In this document: positions 36,247 to 49,300 of the stretch, piece after piece | Layout of the letters: each line of letters begins with the position of its first letter | Position numbering within the stretch: the first letter of the stretch is position 1 | Source: Corella eumyota | Taxonomy: Eukaryota > Chordata > Ascidiacea > Phlebobranchia > Corellidae | Direction of reading: 5' to 3' | DNA length: 64,000 bases | Assembly (NCBI GenBank): GCA_963082875.1 | Contig: OY720097.1 | Span: 12,036,501 to 12,100,500, forward strand | Translations under genes and position numbers: made by a program | Notes under the pieces: model-generated | The model's database searches: none | What the model was told of the DNA's origin: nothing | The model's input: the letters and a program-made list of their open reading frames with translations, nothing else

Positions 36247-36830
36247 GGTTAATACTTTGACCTATACTCTGAATGTCGTGGGTCTGATTGGAATTACGTC
36301 AACAATGGTACTTACTGTTATGCGATAGAAACTTTACAAATATTATTATGACGTTTATAAACACGTGAGTTTCACTCAGAATTAAATATTTTAACCTCAT
36401 TATTTTAGAAATGAAAATCTATTAAATATAAATACGCAATTTATCTAGAATGGTGACCAAATACCAACTAATGGAGCTCAGTATCATAGTATAAAATAAC
36501 TAAAGCCATACCTCTACTTACCTATAAAAACGAATTTTTAACTGGCACAAGAGTTAAATCTAGCTAATTAAACGGTTTAAAAGCGTTTTGCCTATACTTC
36601 TTTCATGCAAAAAACACGCTATTTTTGTTTTAGGTAAATTGCGTAGTAATATTTAATCGATTTTCATTTTAAAATAATAAGGTTAAAATATTTAATTCTG
36701 AGTGAAATTCACGTGTTTATAAACGTCATAATAGTATTTGTAAAGTTTCTATCGCATAACAGTAAGTACCATTGTTGACGTAATTCCAATCAGACCCACG
36801 ACATTCAGAGTATAGGTCAAAGTATTAACC
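36247..36830. mobile_element. Non-autonomous Mutator-like DNA transposon (584 bp, ~190-bp TIRs)
   Basis: The ends are long inverted repeats. Left 36247-36440 begins GGTTAATACTTTGACC; right about 36640-36830 is its reverse complement and ends GGTCAAAGTATTAACC, with only a handful of mismatches over about 190 bp. A 9-bp direct repeat CAAAACATG flanks it exactly (36238-36246 and 36831-36839). Long terminal inverted repeats plus a 9-bp target duplication is the known signature of Mutator-like elements. The ~190-bp middle is non-coding, so it could move only with a transposase supplied elsewhere. It inserted 27 bp upstream of the QRSL1 start codon. An alternative reading with GGGTTAAT ends would give only a 7-bp duplication. 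Confidence 0.85.
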
Positions 36831-36839
36831 CAAAACATG

Positions 36840-38073
36840 CTGGATTATCTGGGTATTTCCCCAACGTATTACACAATAAGTGTTGCCAAATGCAATATAA
36901 TTTTCAAATTTCAATACATAAATTAATTGCAAATTCAGGTTTAGCCTATCTAGGCGCAATTGAATAACTTTCAACCCCGATATTCCAATTAGAATGGTAT
37001 AAAATTTAAAACATTTTATAGCTAACTGAGTAAAATGCTAACAAAAGCATTAGGTAGCCTAGTTTAGCTAAAAAGGTCACGTTCATAAAATCAAGTAGTC
37101 CACACTTGTACGGAATGTAAGTTTCTTGTTTACAAGTAACTGTTAACTTAAAGACATTATTTGAGTTGTATCAAACATGTTAATACGCAAGCAATAAATT
37201 TGATTAAAACTAAAACTTACAGTCAGTTGTTAAAAAATTCTGAGATATTAACCATAAACCATAACAAATTAAACTTGTTTCAGCTTTTTGTTATTTAAAT
37301 TTTAACTATAGTACAAATTATATTAAATATGATAATCTTCCCTTATAAAATGTTTCACTAAAAGGACCTGTTGCGTTCTGTGCATACAATTTGAAAAGGT
37401 AAATTTTATTTGCTTTGAGTATATAATCACCATTTATATATTAGAATAACATATATATATATTACTTAGTATACAAATACTGTGACAATGTCATATATAA
37501 AAGAGTGCATAATATTTTGAATTTTGTAAAATTATTGAATTGTGTAACTTTTGTTGCATAACATAGTGTTGGTATTATATTATTAGTTTAGTTATTGCAA
37601 CAGATAGTTCGAACTTTAAAGAATTTGCATTTTAAATAATATCATTTTTATTTAGATTTTAAAACACTTTAAATAGTTGTATCATATTTAACACTTGTTA
37701 CATTAAGGCCACTTATAATTCACCACATGCATACCACATTAATGAGCATATAACCCAACAATAAACTATTCAAATGTATGACTAAAAATATTGTGAAAGT
37801 ACAGACAGAAGTTTTAATAATGTTCACAGCAGAATTTATTTTTATAACAGGCAACTTTTTTCTAAAAGATTAATAATATTATTCTTAATCTCATGAATAC
37901 AAAACACTAGTAGTAGTTCAAAAAGTGCACTTAAATGGCTTTAAAAAACAAAAATAAACAAATAGATTTTTGTATAGTATACCAATAAATATTGACAATT
38001 ACGTAGTACAAATAAATTTTTAATATGGCACAAAATATATAAAGCTAAACATACATTGGAGTTTATTGTGTAT
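36840..38073. other. Intergenic AT-rich spacer, QRSL1 to phosphoglucomutase
   Basis: About 1.2 kb. It should contain whatever distal promoter QRSL1 still uses beyond the transposon, and the 3' UTR of the phosphoglucomutase gene (minus strand); a TTTATT (minus-strand AATAAA) occurs near 37836 and another at 38062, very close to the stop. No open frame of note, repeat or RNA gene seen. Confidence 0.5.
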
Positions 38074-39753
38074 TTATGTTATGACGGTTGGGCCGGTTCT
38101 TCCAGTGAGCTTTGGAATTTGTGAAATATTTAAGGCAATTTCCACCAAAGGCTGGAGAACATCCGCTGCTGGGTTTTGCAAAGTTGGGTCGGAGTTCAAA
38201 ACATAACTATCGATGTACATTCTGATAGTAGCCCCACTGCTTCCAGTACCACTCAATCTAAACACGAGGCGTGACCCATCCTCGAAAATGATCCTAACCC
38301 CTTGTTTTTCAGCAATGCTGTGATCAATTGGATCCTCATACCTGTAGTTGTCGACCAGTTTTACCTTGTATGACCTACCACCACTCTCCATGGTTTTACC
38401 AACTAAGCTCTTTTCGTCAATATACTTGTTTAGTATTTCCATCATTTTGCCAGCATCACTTGTATCCACTTGCTCGTAATCGTATCTGGTGAAACAATTT
38501 CTTCCATACTTTTCCCAGTGCTTTTTCACAACTTGTTCAACGGATAGTTTAGTATCTGCAAGTATTGAAAGCCATGCTAATGCAGCCCACATTCCATCTT
38601 TCTCACGAATATGATTTGATCCCGTTCCAAAACTCTCCTCACCACAAAGAGAAATCTTGTCAGCATCCATCAAATTTCCGAAGAACTTCCATCCGGTTGG
38701 TGTCTCATACATGTCGAACTTTAAATCTTTTGCAACGAGGTCAATAGCCCCACTAGTGGGCATGCTTCTAGCAAATCCAAACATTTGATTTTTGCAAAAG
38801 TATGGAATCGATTTGTAATTGGCAGCAATTATAGCCAAAGAATCGCATGGTGATACAAAGAACCCATTCTTACCAAGAATCATGTTTCGATCCCCATCAC
38901 CATCAAATGCAACTCCAAAGTCATGATTGCCTTCTCCCATTTTAGCAACCAGGTCAGCAGCATAGGTTAAATTAGGATCCGGATGACCACCACCAAAGTC
39001 TTCCAGTGGGATGCAATGAACCACAGAATCACTTGATGCTTTTAACTCGCCAACCACAATTGTAGAAGCATAAGGACCCATCACTCCATGAAGAGAATCA
39101 AATCGTAGTTTTACATCTTTACTATTAACATAACCGCTGATTGCATCCAAGTTGAAAATACTTTTCATCATCTCCACATAATCAGAAACGCTGTTGATCA
39201 CATCTACACAGAAAGGTTTGTCTTCAATAGTAAATGAATAGCTTCCAACAGTATCAATATCAACTTCAACACCTCGACAAATATTGAAAGAATTCAAGGA
39301 TTTTGAAATGGAAAATATATGATCAGTTACGCTGGAAGGTGCGGGGCCTCCATTCGATGTATTATACTTAATTCCAAAATCTGCATTTGGACCACCAGGA
39401 TTGTGACTAGCGGTAAGAATAATGCCACCTGTAGCTTTATATTTTCGAATTAAGCAAGACACTGCTGGAGTCGAAAAAATACCATTTTTCCCAACAATAA
39501 GGTGACCTATACCATTTCCTGCAGCAATTTGTATGATCAACTGCACAGCTTCCTTTGTATAAAATCTGCCATCCCCTCCAACAATAAGAGTGCATCCAAC
39601 TCTTACACTTTCATCAATGCATTGCAAAATTGATTGAATGAAATTTTCTGTGTAGTTAGCATTGGTTAAAAACACTTGAGTGTTTTTTCGCAAACCACTG
39701 GTGCCAGGTTTCTGGTCGTCATATGCCTGCGTCACTACCTTTTCAATGTTCAT
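38074..39753 (-). CDS. PGM1: Phosphoglucomutase (intronless, 559 aa)
   Basis: One uninterrupted frame covers the full length of the family (vertebrate PGM1 about 562 aa). The phosphoserine active site is TASHNPGG with Ser116. The metal-binding loop is DGDGDR (284-289), the sugar-binding loop GEESFG (371-376) and the phosphate-binding loop [11 protein letters not shown] (499-509). The N-terminus KPGTSGLRK is typical of the alpha-D-phosphohexomutase fold. It interconverts glucose-1-phosphate and glucose-6-phosphate in the cytosol, linking glycogen metabolism with glycolysis. All catalytic motifs are intact and the start ATG gives the expected N-terminus, so it looks functional. It is the only single-exon gene in the window, while its neighbours have 9-23 exons; an AG with upstream T/A-rich sequence lies one base before the ATG. 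Confidence 0.96.
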   Translation of the reverse strand: MNIEKVVTQAYDDQKPGTSGLRKNTQVFLTNANYTENFIQSILQCIDESVRVGCTLIVGGDGRFYTKEAVQLIIQIAAGNGIGHLIVGKNGIFSTPAVSCLIRKYKATGGIILTASHNPGGPNADFGIKYNTSNGGPAPSSVTDHIFSISKSLNSFNICRGVEVDIDTVGSYSFTIEDKPFCVDVINSVSDYVEMMKSIFNLDAISGYVNSKDVKLRFDSLHGVMGPYASTIVVGELKASSDSVVHCIPLEDFGGGHPDPNLTYAADLVAKMGEGNHDFGVAFDGDGDRNMILGKNGFFVSPCDSLAIIAANYKSIPYFCKNQMFGFARSMPTSGAIDLVAKDLKFDMYETPTGWKFFGNLMDADKISLCGEESFGTGSNHIREKDGMWAALAWLSILADTKLSVEQVVKKHWEKYGRNCFTRYDYEQVDTSDAGKMMEILNKYIDEKSLVGKTMESGGRSYKVKLVDNYRYEDPIDHSIAEKQGVRIIFEDGSRLVFRLSGTGSSGATIRMYIDSYVLNSDPTLQNPAADVLQPLVEIALNISQIPKLTGRTGPTVIT

Positions 39754-40428
39754 CCTATTTTTTAAATAAGGTAAACTAAAATAAAGTTTTTTAGGTTTTT
39801 TAAAACAGTGAACAGTCAGACAGTCAAAATTTTACATTAACATTTCTTCCCTTAACTTTAGAAAAAAAATTATTGTATAACTACTGTCCCGTCGCCATTT
39901 AAAAATTACTAGAAAGGCTTTTAAGAATTCGCACGACCTGACTAAACGACAAAACGTGAGATTTCAAAGTACACGTTTAGGCAATGTAGATTTGATTAGT
40001 AAAAGTAAACAAATTCAATCGTTGTTCGCCCGTGGCAAAAGTAGACACTTGTGATTAGACTTAGTAAAAACTTTTTATATATCTTCAGTTGTTTAATAAA
40101 CAATCGAAACTATAGTAAAACATAAGATAATAAAGCAAGATAATTTGCGTTTAATGATGGCTATATAATACATTCTACTAAATTTACAAGTCATTAATTT
40201 CAAAGTGTTTGCAATATAGACTTACAATTCCTATTCATAAACATTCTAAAAAAAAATTTACCTTAAAGCTACTACATTTTACTACAGTTTTTACATTATT
40301 TTGCCACAAAGGCACAAGCATTTACAGTTTTCGGAGTAGTAAGCACCATTAATACATAACATTTTAATATAAAACATTAAAGATTTGTTTGTCTTTGTTA
40401 TTTGTTTGCAAAATATATAAGTGACTTC
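39754..40428. other. Intergenic: phosphoglucomutase promoter / SLC4A11 3' flank
   Basis: 675 bp. Upstream of phosphoglucomutase (minus strand) and downstream of the SLC4A11 stop. ATTAAA-type signals for the SLC4A11 transcript are possible near 40365 and 40150 (TTTAAT on the plus strand). No gene or repeat recognised. Confidence 0.45.
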
Positions 40429-43400
40429 TTAGGAGTCGAGTATAGCCAAGTATTTGTTCTCAATAATAAGCGGCATGATTTTATATCTAAAAAAATAAAA
40501 ATGTTTGTTTAACACGTTGACATATTGGCAATATTAGCAAAAAATATAAAATATTAACCAAAAAATATTGCAAACCTTATTGGAATAAGTAATAAAATGA
40601 TGACTGGAAATATCATTTTGAGGTAGTATTGTTCTGCAAATCCAAACACACAAACTACAGTTAGTTGAAGAACTTGCAGCAGAGTGAATAAGTGAATTTT
40701 TCTTTGTGGAACTTTTCTCACATAATGATTGGGCGGGTAAGAACTCTACAAACAGAAATGCTCTTTAAAAATGGCATTTAAAAAACATTATTAAAGTTTA
40801 AAACTTTGAAGAAATTTACCCCTTCTGTGAATAATAAAAGCATTCGGTCGTACATTTGGTGCTCCGCAAATGACGATAATCCAATAAATAAAAACAGCCC
40901 CTAAAACAAAAATTTACTATAAAAAATAAGTACATAAATTTAATTAAATTTAAATAGAGCAATGAAATAAAAAAAATAGCCATGTTGTAGGTCTGTTAGT
41001 AAAAAAGCAACTTGCCTGTAATACAGCTACTGGTATAAGTTGGAGTATGTGAACAATCAAAAGAGAAAGGCCAATAAAAATGTGAGAAATCAAACTTGTC
41101 AATCTCGTTTCCCTGACTTTTACGATTCTATAAAAATACAAGTCAAGATTTGGTGTTTGTTATTGATAAGATAAAATAATTAAATGTTATGGAAACATAT
41201 GTGGTAATTTCGGGAAAAATGCGTTGGCTTTATCTTACTTACTCGTCGGAAACTGTACCAACATTGGAGACATGTTGTTCGACATCTGCTAATGCTTTGA
41301 CGTGCAAAGGTGAGTGTGGTAGGGCAGCATGCACCCATGGAAGATTAAACAAAGATAAAAATATGTTAAGTGCTCCGACCACGAACAAATCCCAGTGGTA
41401 GGCTGGTCCTTTCTTTAACCTAGGATTTGTAAACAAAAAAATTAAACAAGAGAATTTATAATTTATCTGCAGTGTACTTTAGGGGTAAACTTACTTGAAC
41501 TGTGGAGAACTGATAAGTGCAGCCGAAACGTTTTGATCCACAAAAAACAGAAAACTTAAACACAATCCTAGACCTACCGCTGCAAAGTGTGCACTGAGTG
41601 GTAACGACCCGATCGCTGGTATTGCAAACAGGTTTCGGGTTAGATCGTACTGAAAAGGCTCAACTAAAAAAGAAAATAGGTATATATAATGCTAAATATT
41701 TTAAAGTAGTTTGCCAAATTTTATAAAAGGAGTATGAATTTTAATTGTTAGATAAACTTATGAAGCCTGGCTTACGTTTTACTTGGCTGAACCCGTAGGA
41801 ACCGACGACTGAAAACACGATAACAGTTATGGCAAGTGCATAATCTTTAAATATTTCTCTTTTTGTAGGAGAAAGAAATTGTCTAAAAATATAACGTAAC
41901 GTTAAAAATAGAACCAACTTTTACAAACCAATACTGTTGGATATATACTTACGAGTCGTCAAATTTAAGTAGAGTTATTCCAAGCCATAGTGTTCCAAAC
42001 ATTAAAAATAAAAACAAAATGGAGTTCTCGGGACGAAAACAGGTGTATTTGTCGATACATCCCATCTCGTAAGTATACGCTGATGCTGTTGTTACGTTTA
42101 TATTACTAATAGTCGTTGTGGATATGTTAGGCGCGAGTGCAAGGACTTCTACAATTTTAAATGTAAATTTGATAAGATTAAATGTAAAAATTAACTCAAA
42201 ATGTTTAACCCAAAAAGTAATGCAAATTACAAACCTGGCATTTCAAAATGAAAATTCTTTTCAAAATCTAAAAAAATATTTAAAAAAAAGTTAATTTAGT
42301 ATTAGAAGTTCATTACCAAAGCCAAGGGCTTTGTTAGGTGTATGAAATATATATTTCTTACTGATTTTTGTTGCTTTGATTGCATCGGCAGCAAAGGCAA
42401 TAGATATAAAAACACCGAATATTTCTTCAGTAGATCTAAATAAAAAATCCTTGTAAAATCTAAATTTTAATTAGCAATAAGGTTTGTATTTAACAAAAAG
42501 CCAAAAAAAAGATTTATTATTTACCTTGACGAGTACTTCATATATTTGCTGACATTAAATAGAGCCTGGAGTATAAGAAAAATCCCATTCCAAATTCCTA
42601 TCATCGTGTACATTGCAAGAAAATCGAAGTCAAATGTTTCACTAATAGTCTGTATAGCTAAAATACGAAATGTGTTGCAAATTACTTTTTTTTAATTGTT
42701 GTTTATATAGGCAGATTTGTAACAAGTATTTTATTTTTACCAAAAACACGTATGCCTGTATAACTTACCTTTAACATAAAGAGCTAGAGGAGCAGTTGTG
42801 ACCAGTACTAGCATAGGTTGTCCAGCCATCAAGGAAAATATTAAACCCCCAATGGTTTGTGACAAAATGCACGAAATGACATCTATAAAATTGTACATAA
42901 ATTTTTAGTTTTAACAAACAACACTCATGTTAGTGATTAAATATTTTTAGGCATTTAAAAAAAACCTAACTGTTTTAGCCTATGCGAAATTTTTTTAGAA
43001 TTTACCTATTTTCCCATCCGTAATTTTCTCATAGAGTGTCCCAAATGCAATATCTGGCAGAAGAATGGAGAAGTACAAGAAAAAAATTGTGGCAATCAGT
43101 TTGTGGATTGTATTCTTTCCGACAACGCCTGGTAAAAATGTACATTAAAAATCTCCATTAAAAAGCACTGCTTAAGTACATAATTATATATACAACTTTT
43201 GGAACCTCAAGATAACATTTTTGTTTAGATCTTACCGTCTCTAAAATCAGACCAATAACAGGGAAGTCTTCGCTTTAAGTCATCGATAATACCACGGCCA
43301 AAATCTTTGTAGGTGTAATCTTCTAACTAATATAAAAACAACAAAATGTTTTGATTGAAACTGCTTTAACCTGGCCTATAAGTTTTAAAATATTGATTTT

Positions 43401-46328
43401 TACTTACCTCGATTTCTGCTTCTTCTGGATCAATTTTTTGGTTAAACGAGTCTTTCAGTTGGTTTTTGTACTTTATACTCTGCAGGGCCAGAACATCTTT
43501 GAAATCCGCCTCGCTTGAGGCTTCTATGAGATTATGTCGAAAAGAGGAGTTGCACATAATTGAAGAAAACGTTCTTCCGATTTCAACAGCACTTTTGGTA
43601 TATTTCTGTAAATTTTAAGTAGATTTTTAGCTTAATTTTCTAAATAGTTGAGGTAGAACCGTTGCTTTACTTTTTAAATTACTAGAATACCTCTCTTTTT
43701 GGTGCGATTACAGCAAGCACAAATTTTACTTCTTCGCATTTGTTACCAAGATTAAGCGGGTTGCGTAAACGAGCAATGCCCACGTGACTCTTTTTCAACA
43801 TAGGCAATGAACACCTAAAAATAAATCCATATAATAAAAATTTAGTCCAGTTTTTGTAGAAGGAAAATTGTGTATTTGGTACTTACAATGTTGTTATCCA
43901 GGTTTCTTCATAGTCAGCACCATCAGGTTTGTATCTTACCCCTTGAATTGTTTCTTTTAAATGGTCAACGAAGGCATCTGTAAGAATGTAAAAACTAATT
44001 TAAATTAATTCTTATTATCTCAAAAAGGGTTTTAGGTTGCTAATATGTTAAACAAATGTTAACACATAACACAATATTGCAAATGCACTTACGTGGTTCT
44101 TCTTCCCACTGTTCCTGAAAGGTAAAAAAAGCCTTTCCAGCTTGGGACGTTATCGATTCGTCCACGTCCAAATCTTTTTGCAATTTCTTCAATAAATCGT
44201 CCACGATTAGATCCAAACCTAAAACGGCACATTACAAAATAAACTTATTTAATGAAAATTCATTTTGTATATATACTTTTTAGACATTTAAATATATTTG
44301 TTCGGGTTGTTTGGGGTAGCAATAACGTACTTGTGTGGGGTACGTCCAGCAGCACAACTGGTTTGACCAAGAATTTTTCCAGATCCCGCCTTGCTCTTAT
44401 TTCGTCCCTGAAGTTTTTAAGGGGGAGGGTCTACAAAAAAATATAAAATCTTGAATATAATTTAATACTACGATAATAGAGGTTCTTATAGTTATTTGTA
44501 TTTTTTACCTTTCTTATTTTAAGAATTAGTTCCCGATGGCAAAACTCATCCAAATCTTCTTCTAAAAATAAAAAAAATGTTAGTTTAGTTTGTATTTAAA
44601 AACAGTACATTTATTTGTATATTGATTTTTTGTTTTTTTTGCTGAGGTTAGTTGGTATTTTTGATATTGAAATACATAAAAACAATATTAACTGTGACGC
44701 AATAGCGATATTGTCCGTAGGTATAATGTCCATAGTTCACGATGTGACAATACATCAACTTTGTCCCCGTTGGCCCCGCACGACAAAAGCAATAATAGTT
44801 CTATAATCAACTGGTTGTAAAACAAAAGACTTTATTGTAATTTGACTCCAAGACAATTGCCTTTGTAGTAATTACAGCTATATAAAATTACAGTCGACGT
44901 GATGTTTATTGTGCTTTATAAACATTTCCAAGGTATTTTTCTGCGGCAGGTGAGTGTGTTTATTATTTACTCAAAAATGAGGTCAACAATTTCGGGCACT
45001 TCACTAAAGCTCTTTAAGTTGTTTCAGGATACACTTACATGTTCCGGTGCCGATATCGAATACCGACAAAAATATTTAATAACCGCCATGTTTTTAGCAA
45101 CGTTGTTGTTTTGTGGTATTTTGTGTTAAGGACGTGCACAAAGTGGGCGTGGTAACTTACCGTCAATGACGTCATGTGACGACATTCGTCTTCCAAAGTT
45201 GCTGGGCCTCCGGTCTTGATTGGGGTAGCTCGCTCTTCGATTTTGATAACTCGCTCTCTGTTTTTGAATTGCGCTTTGTACCTTAGAGGCTTCTTCTTCC
45301 TCGATGACGTCATCCTCTATCATTTCTTCCGCGGATATGACGTCATCGTAGTTAACGCTCATGGTCGACGAGATTGTACGTGTTCTAGAAAAAATGATTG
45401 TTTCAATTATGTGTTCAAAAATTAGGTTTTGTTTTTAACAGAAAATTTAAATTTTTACCTCATTCCGCCAACTACGCCATTTTCAGAAGTAGGAGAGGGT
45501 AACTCTAATGCGGAGAAATGAACAGTGACCCCATTCGCGCTTGTCACTTCATTATTTTCCGAATACGCAGGATTGTCAAAATGGTTGACACCATTTCCTA
45601 TAATTTAAAATAAATTATTCAAAAATTACTTTTAATTTTAAGCATCGTTACAAGAATAAATAAATGTGAATATACAAATAGGCTTATACAATATTAAGTT
45701 AGTGGAGAATCAAAACAAAAATGTAAAAAAAAAAACACCTGTGTTATTATAATTGCCAAGTATTTATTACGTTAACGGTGGGTCACTAAATAAGATTAAA
45801 ATCACTTAAGTTTTTCACGGAACTCGAATAAAATTTATTTTGACGGATTTGCTTTCGTCCAATTGAATTGTAATCACTTAAGAGGGTTAACAAATCGTTC
45901 GTAAACTTTTCGCTTTAAACGGCGAAGTTTCTAATCGCAACACAATCATGTTAAGTTATTGTGATCGATTGTTTTAACATAATTCGAGCAGTATTAAAAA
46001 ACGTTTACGGTAGAATTTTATTGATCCTATTATTACCTTAAGTTACCAATGCACTTACATGACCCCCAGGGAACTTTTTTAAAGGGTATTTTGCGTGGAA
46101 ATGCATTAAATAGATTTTTTTATATTTTTAAACACAAATAAATATGTTTTTGCCATTATTTTAACTCAAGTGGACTAAAAAGTTACTGGACAAATCTTCT
46201 AAATGTGATTATTTAGGACAATTGCCAGATATTTCATGTTTACAATTTAGATAACATTTATCTTATTTTATTTAAACTGTCGAATACCAACCTGCTACGG
46301 GATCTTGATTTCCAGAAAAGTTGCTCAT
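40429..46328 (-). CDS. SLC4A11: SLC4A11-type boron/bicarbonate-family transporter (23 exons, 909 aa)
   Basis: Exons in transcript order: 46328-46292, 45597-45459, 45384-45161, 44561-44509, 44430-44331, 44218-44093, 43977-43887, 43814-43691, 43605-43408, 43326-43236, 43128-43006, 42882-42769, 42657-42525, 42435-42362, 42267-42235, 42148-41953, 41882-41776, 41663-41495, 41419-41243, 41127-41016, 40900-40820, 40745-40576, 40486-40429; 2730 bp in frame. The cytosolic N-domain (about 395 residues) includes [12 protein letters not shown] and [20 protein letters not shown]. The membrane domain follows, with [30 protein letters not shown], an extracellular loop with an NVT glycosylation site, [43 protein letters not shown] and the C-terminal [17 protein letters not shown]. 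These fit SLC4A11 rather than the anion exchangers. Family role: plasma-membrane transport of H+/OH-, water or Na+, depending on the study. The intron after the exon at 41016 has a GC donor. Confidence 0.94.
45161..45384 (-). promoter_or_regulatory. Three CRE palindromes inside an SLC4A11 coding exon
   Basis: TGACGTCA occurs at 45167-45174, 45305-45312 and 45338-45345, all inside one exon near the N-terminus of SLC4A11. Each encodes the Asp-Val of a D-V-I triplet (DDVIS, DDVIE, HDVID) in an acidic and Ser/Arg-rich segment. The octamer is the consensus cAMP-response element. Whether it is used for regulation or only reflects a repeated peptide is not known. Confidence 0.5.
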
Positions 46329-49300
46329 ATTGAAGAACAAATTTAATTTACAACTTCTTTTTCTTTTTTCTTTTAAAATCTAAGTTTTTGGGTTTTCTTA
46401 GACTGTGGTCCAACGGCATTTACGTTCAGGTGAAATTATTGAATAACTGTTACACGTTCAGCACCTGTCAATGACTTCCTTATTAATGTATACTGAAGCT
46501 AAATTCAAAACACACATGTTACTGGATAACCATATAAATTTGCAAACTTGCAGTTCAGTTATATTTTGTTGTTAAATAAAAAATGCCAATGCAGTAGTTT
46601 TACTTAATCGAATTATCGCCTTAGAACTTAGCAGTAATGCAATCCACCTCGTTGTAAAACGTGATTAGTGTTATTTACAAAAACAAAATTTCGATCAAAT
46701 TACCGAAAAGCACGATTTTAAACTGCCATATAAGCTGTTTTGTTTAAGGATTAAACAATTTTATAATCTTTGAAATTTCAAGAAAAAAAATTAATACTGC
46801 TGTATACGTGCATACCAATGTTTTGTCAACTTCCTGTATATACGTATTCGCAAATCATATTGTTTTGACATTTTTCTGACTTAGTTTTTTTTTTAGTTGA
46901 TTTTGAATAACTGATTGTTTTCTTAGCTTTCTGGTTACTTGTTGTTTACTTTAATGAAAAACTACTGATTGATTTTCGAGACGTATTGTTTTATACAACG
47001 GTAAAAACATGTAAGACTGAAGCCTAACTTTTTCCCAACGCCTCCGTTCTCTTTTAGTTATTGTGACGTCACAAATATACTCATCACATGCCATTGTTGG
47101 CGCTTGCGTGGTTTTGCAACAACATAATTATTTGAAAAAGCGTTTATGTTAAAGCATTGTAGTTTTATTTTTATTGATTGGTAATTATTAATGTGAATCT
47201 TTAACAAAATCAATTTTGTAATTTTTTGAAAAATTTTTTTAAAAAATCTTTCAAAAATTTAGGACCGTAAAATACATGAGATGTAAAACTAACATGCATT
47301 ATTTAAAGCGACATGCATTGTTTAAAGCGATTTTAATAACATAACCTCTTATCATTGGATATTAAAATGTATATATTTATATTTAATTTCAAAAAACTGT
47401 AAAAATATGATAAATTTGTTTAAGAACCGTTAACTACACATAATTTGATGGTTTTTAGAATACATAGTCGTGAAATCCTAATCTGGCAATAATTTGGAAA
47501 TTTATTGCTTTACAAAACAAAAAAATAATTAACCGTAAGGGGGCGTGCTACAGCTTGATGTTGAATTTTTTATAGGGTTTTAAAAATTAAAATATTGTTT
47601 TTGACTTCGTTTTTTTTTTTTTTTTTTTTTTTGTTGACTTTGTTAAATAAGTTATATTTCATATAATAAAATTCGGAATGTTCAATCTACTTTTCGGTAA
47701 TGTAGGGTATTTTTTGTAAATTGAACGATGCGTTTCGCAGTTCAATAAAAAACCTTACCATTTTTTTGTATTTTCAATATTATTTAAAAACAAAAACGAC
47801 AAAATTTTTATAATATTTATTTTTCATAGGGAACACGTGCTTTTCTAGTTCTATGTTTACAAAACAATGCGTCACGATGTGGATATGCTTGATATTAAGT
47901 GATATCGTGTAGTAGTTAATAAAATGTAAATTAAAAACATTGACGACCTTTAATCGTAGTAGTTTATTAAATTGTCGTTATTAAGCCTGTTAATTGAACA
48001 TTTGAATTTTTTTGTAAACGATATTATTATAAAACTATTAGCAGATTACTAACGATTTTCTGCCTAAAACATGTGAATTTTTAAATCATGTCAATAACAC
48101 AACAGCTCAAATTAAAGTTCATATATTAAAAAAAAATTATATATATAATCTTAAAAAATAAAAATATGAAAGATTATGAATTTAGACGAAATGTACATGG
48201 CCCGTATATTTCAAAATTTTACGAAATACGTAATGTATGTAGACAAGCCTAAAGTCTTTAATGAAGAACATGTAAATAGGCGAGTAGGTCATTTTAAACG
48301 CACTGTTATTATTTGGAAACATCAGAAGTCTGTAATCCAGTTTGAATGAAAATTGGCTATACGCGAAAAGAACGGTCCCATTACGTTTCGCGGTCCGTTA
48401 GTTTATAAGGCCTTGCTGTTTTTTGTTATGGGGAAACTGTCAGGCCTTATAAAACGCATAACATTTACTGGCTATACAGCTCGAAAAGGATCGACAACGA
48501 CCGTTTCAAACCAGTCGGCTGTTCAGCTTCAATTCAGTTATACTCCCTTTATTTTACTGCGTAAAAGCGACTGTTTTACTCCCTGATTTTTTAATGTTTT
48601 TGTGCATAACTGGTCCATTTTAAGTCAAATTATGGTGATTTTAGTGACACGATTTAATGCGCGCTAATTCACATCGTCGGTGGGCACCTTTTCCAATTGT
48701 TTCTACCGCCACAGTCGCGCTATATTTTGCTTTGTTGATGAAGTAATGTCGTGTGAGTGCTGGGTTTGCGGAACAGCGGTTTGAACAGCCGTTCTGACTC
48801 GGCAGGATGCGTTGTAATAAAGCCAGCGCTTCCCTCGCTCTACTCTGAAAGGTCGGTCGACCCGGGAGGCAAATAGTCTTTGTTTATTTTACGCTGTATT
48901 TTCGTTGCCTGTTCTTATCGAGCCAGTGCTTTTGTGCGCTTCGGGCCCTTTGTAATAAATCAAGCGCGATGGGCTTAGATAGTTCAGTTCGATATTCAGG
49001 CGCCCAATCTAATATCGATGTTCACCAATTTAACTTTTTAACGAAAACAAACCCTTTTTGGCTTTTAATTAAAGTATCCACCTGTCAAAAATAATTTTAA
49101 ATAAATTTAAAAATATCATGTTGGGTTTCAAATAAAAGTTAAAAATGTGCTTGTTTTTATTAAAGTATTAATATTCTTGAAAAATATTTGATAAAATTTA
49201 TACTTAAATTGTGCTTCGGTTAACGATATAGGTTTGCCAAGAGGATGTCACGAAAAGACGTGCTGATTGAACCATGTACACAAGACTTTTCAGTTAACTG

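Noticed and set aside
44615-45129. Plus-strand frames of 60-76 codons within the SLC4A11 intron
   Set aside because: They lie in the intron between exons 45161 and 44561, antisense to the gene, with low-complexity hydrophobic products and no family resemblance.
48353-48586. 77-codon plus-strand frame in the SLC4A11-ARID1 gap
   Set aside because: No ATG at the given start (it begins TTG), no recognisable domain, no splice partners; it fits chance in a locally less AT-rich patch.
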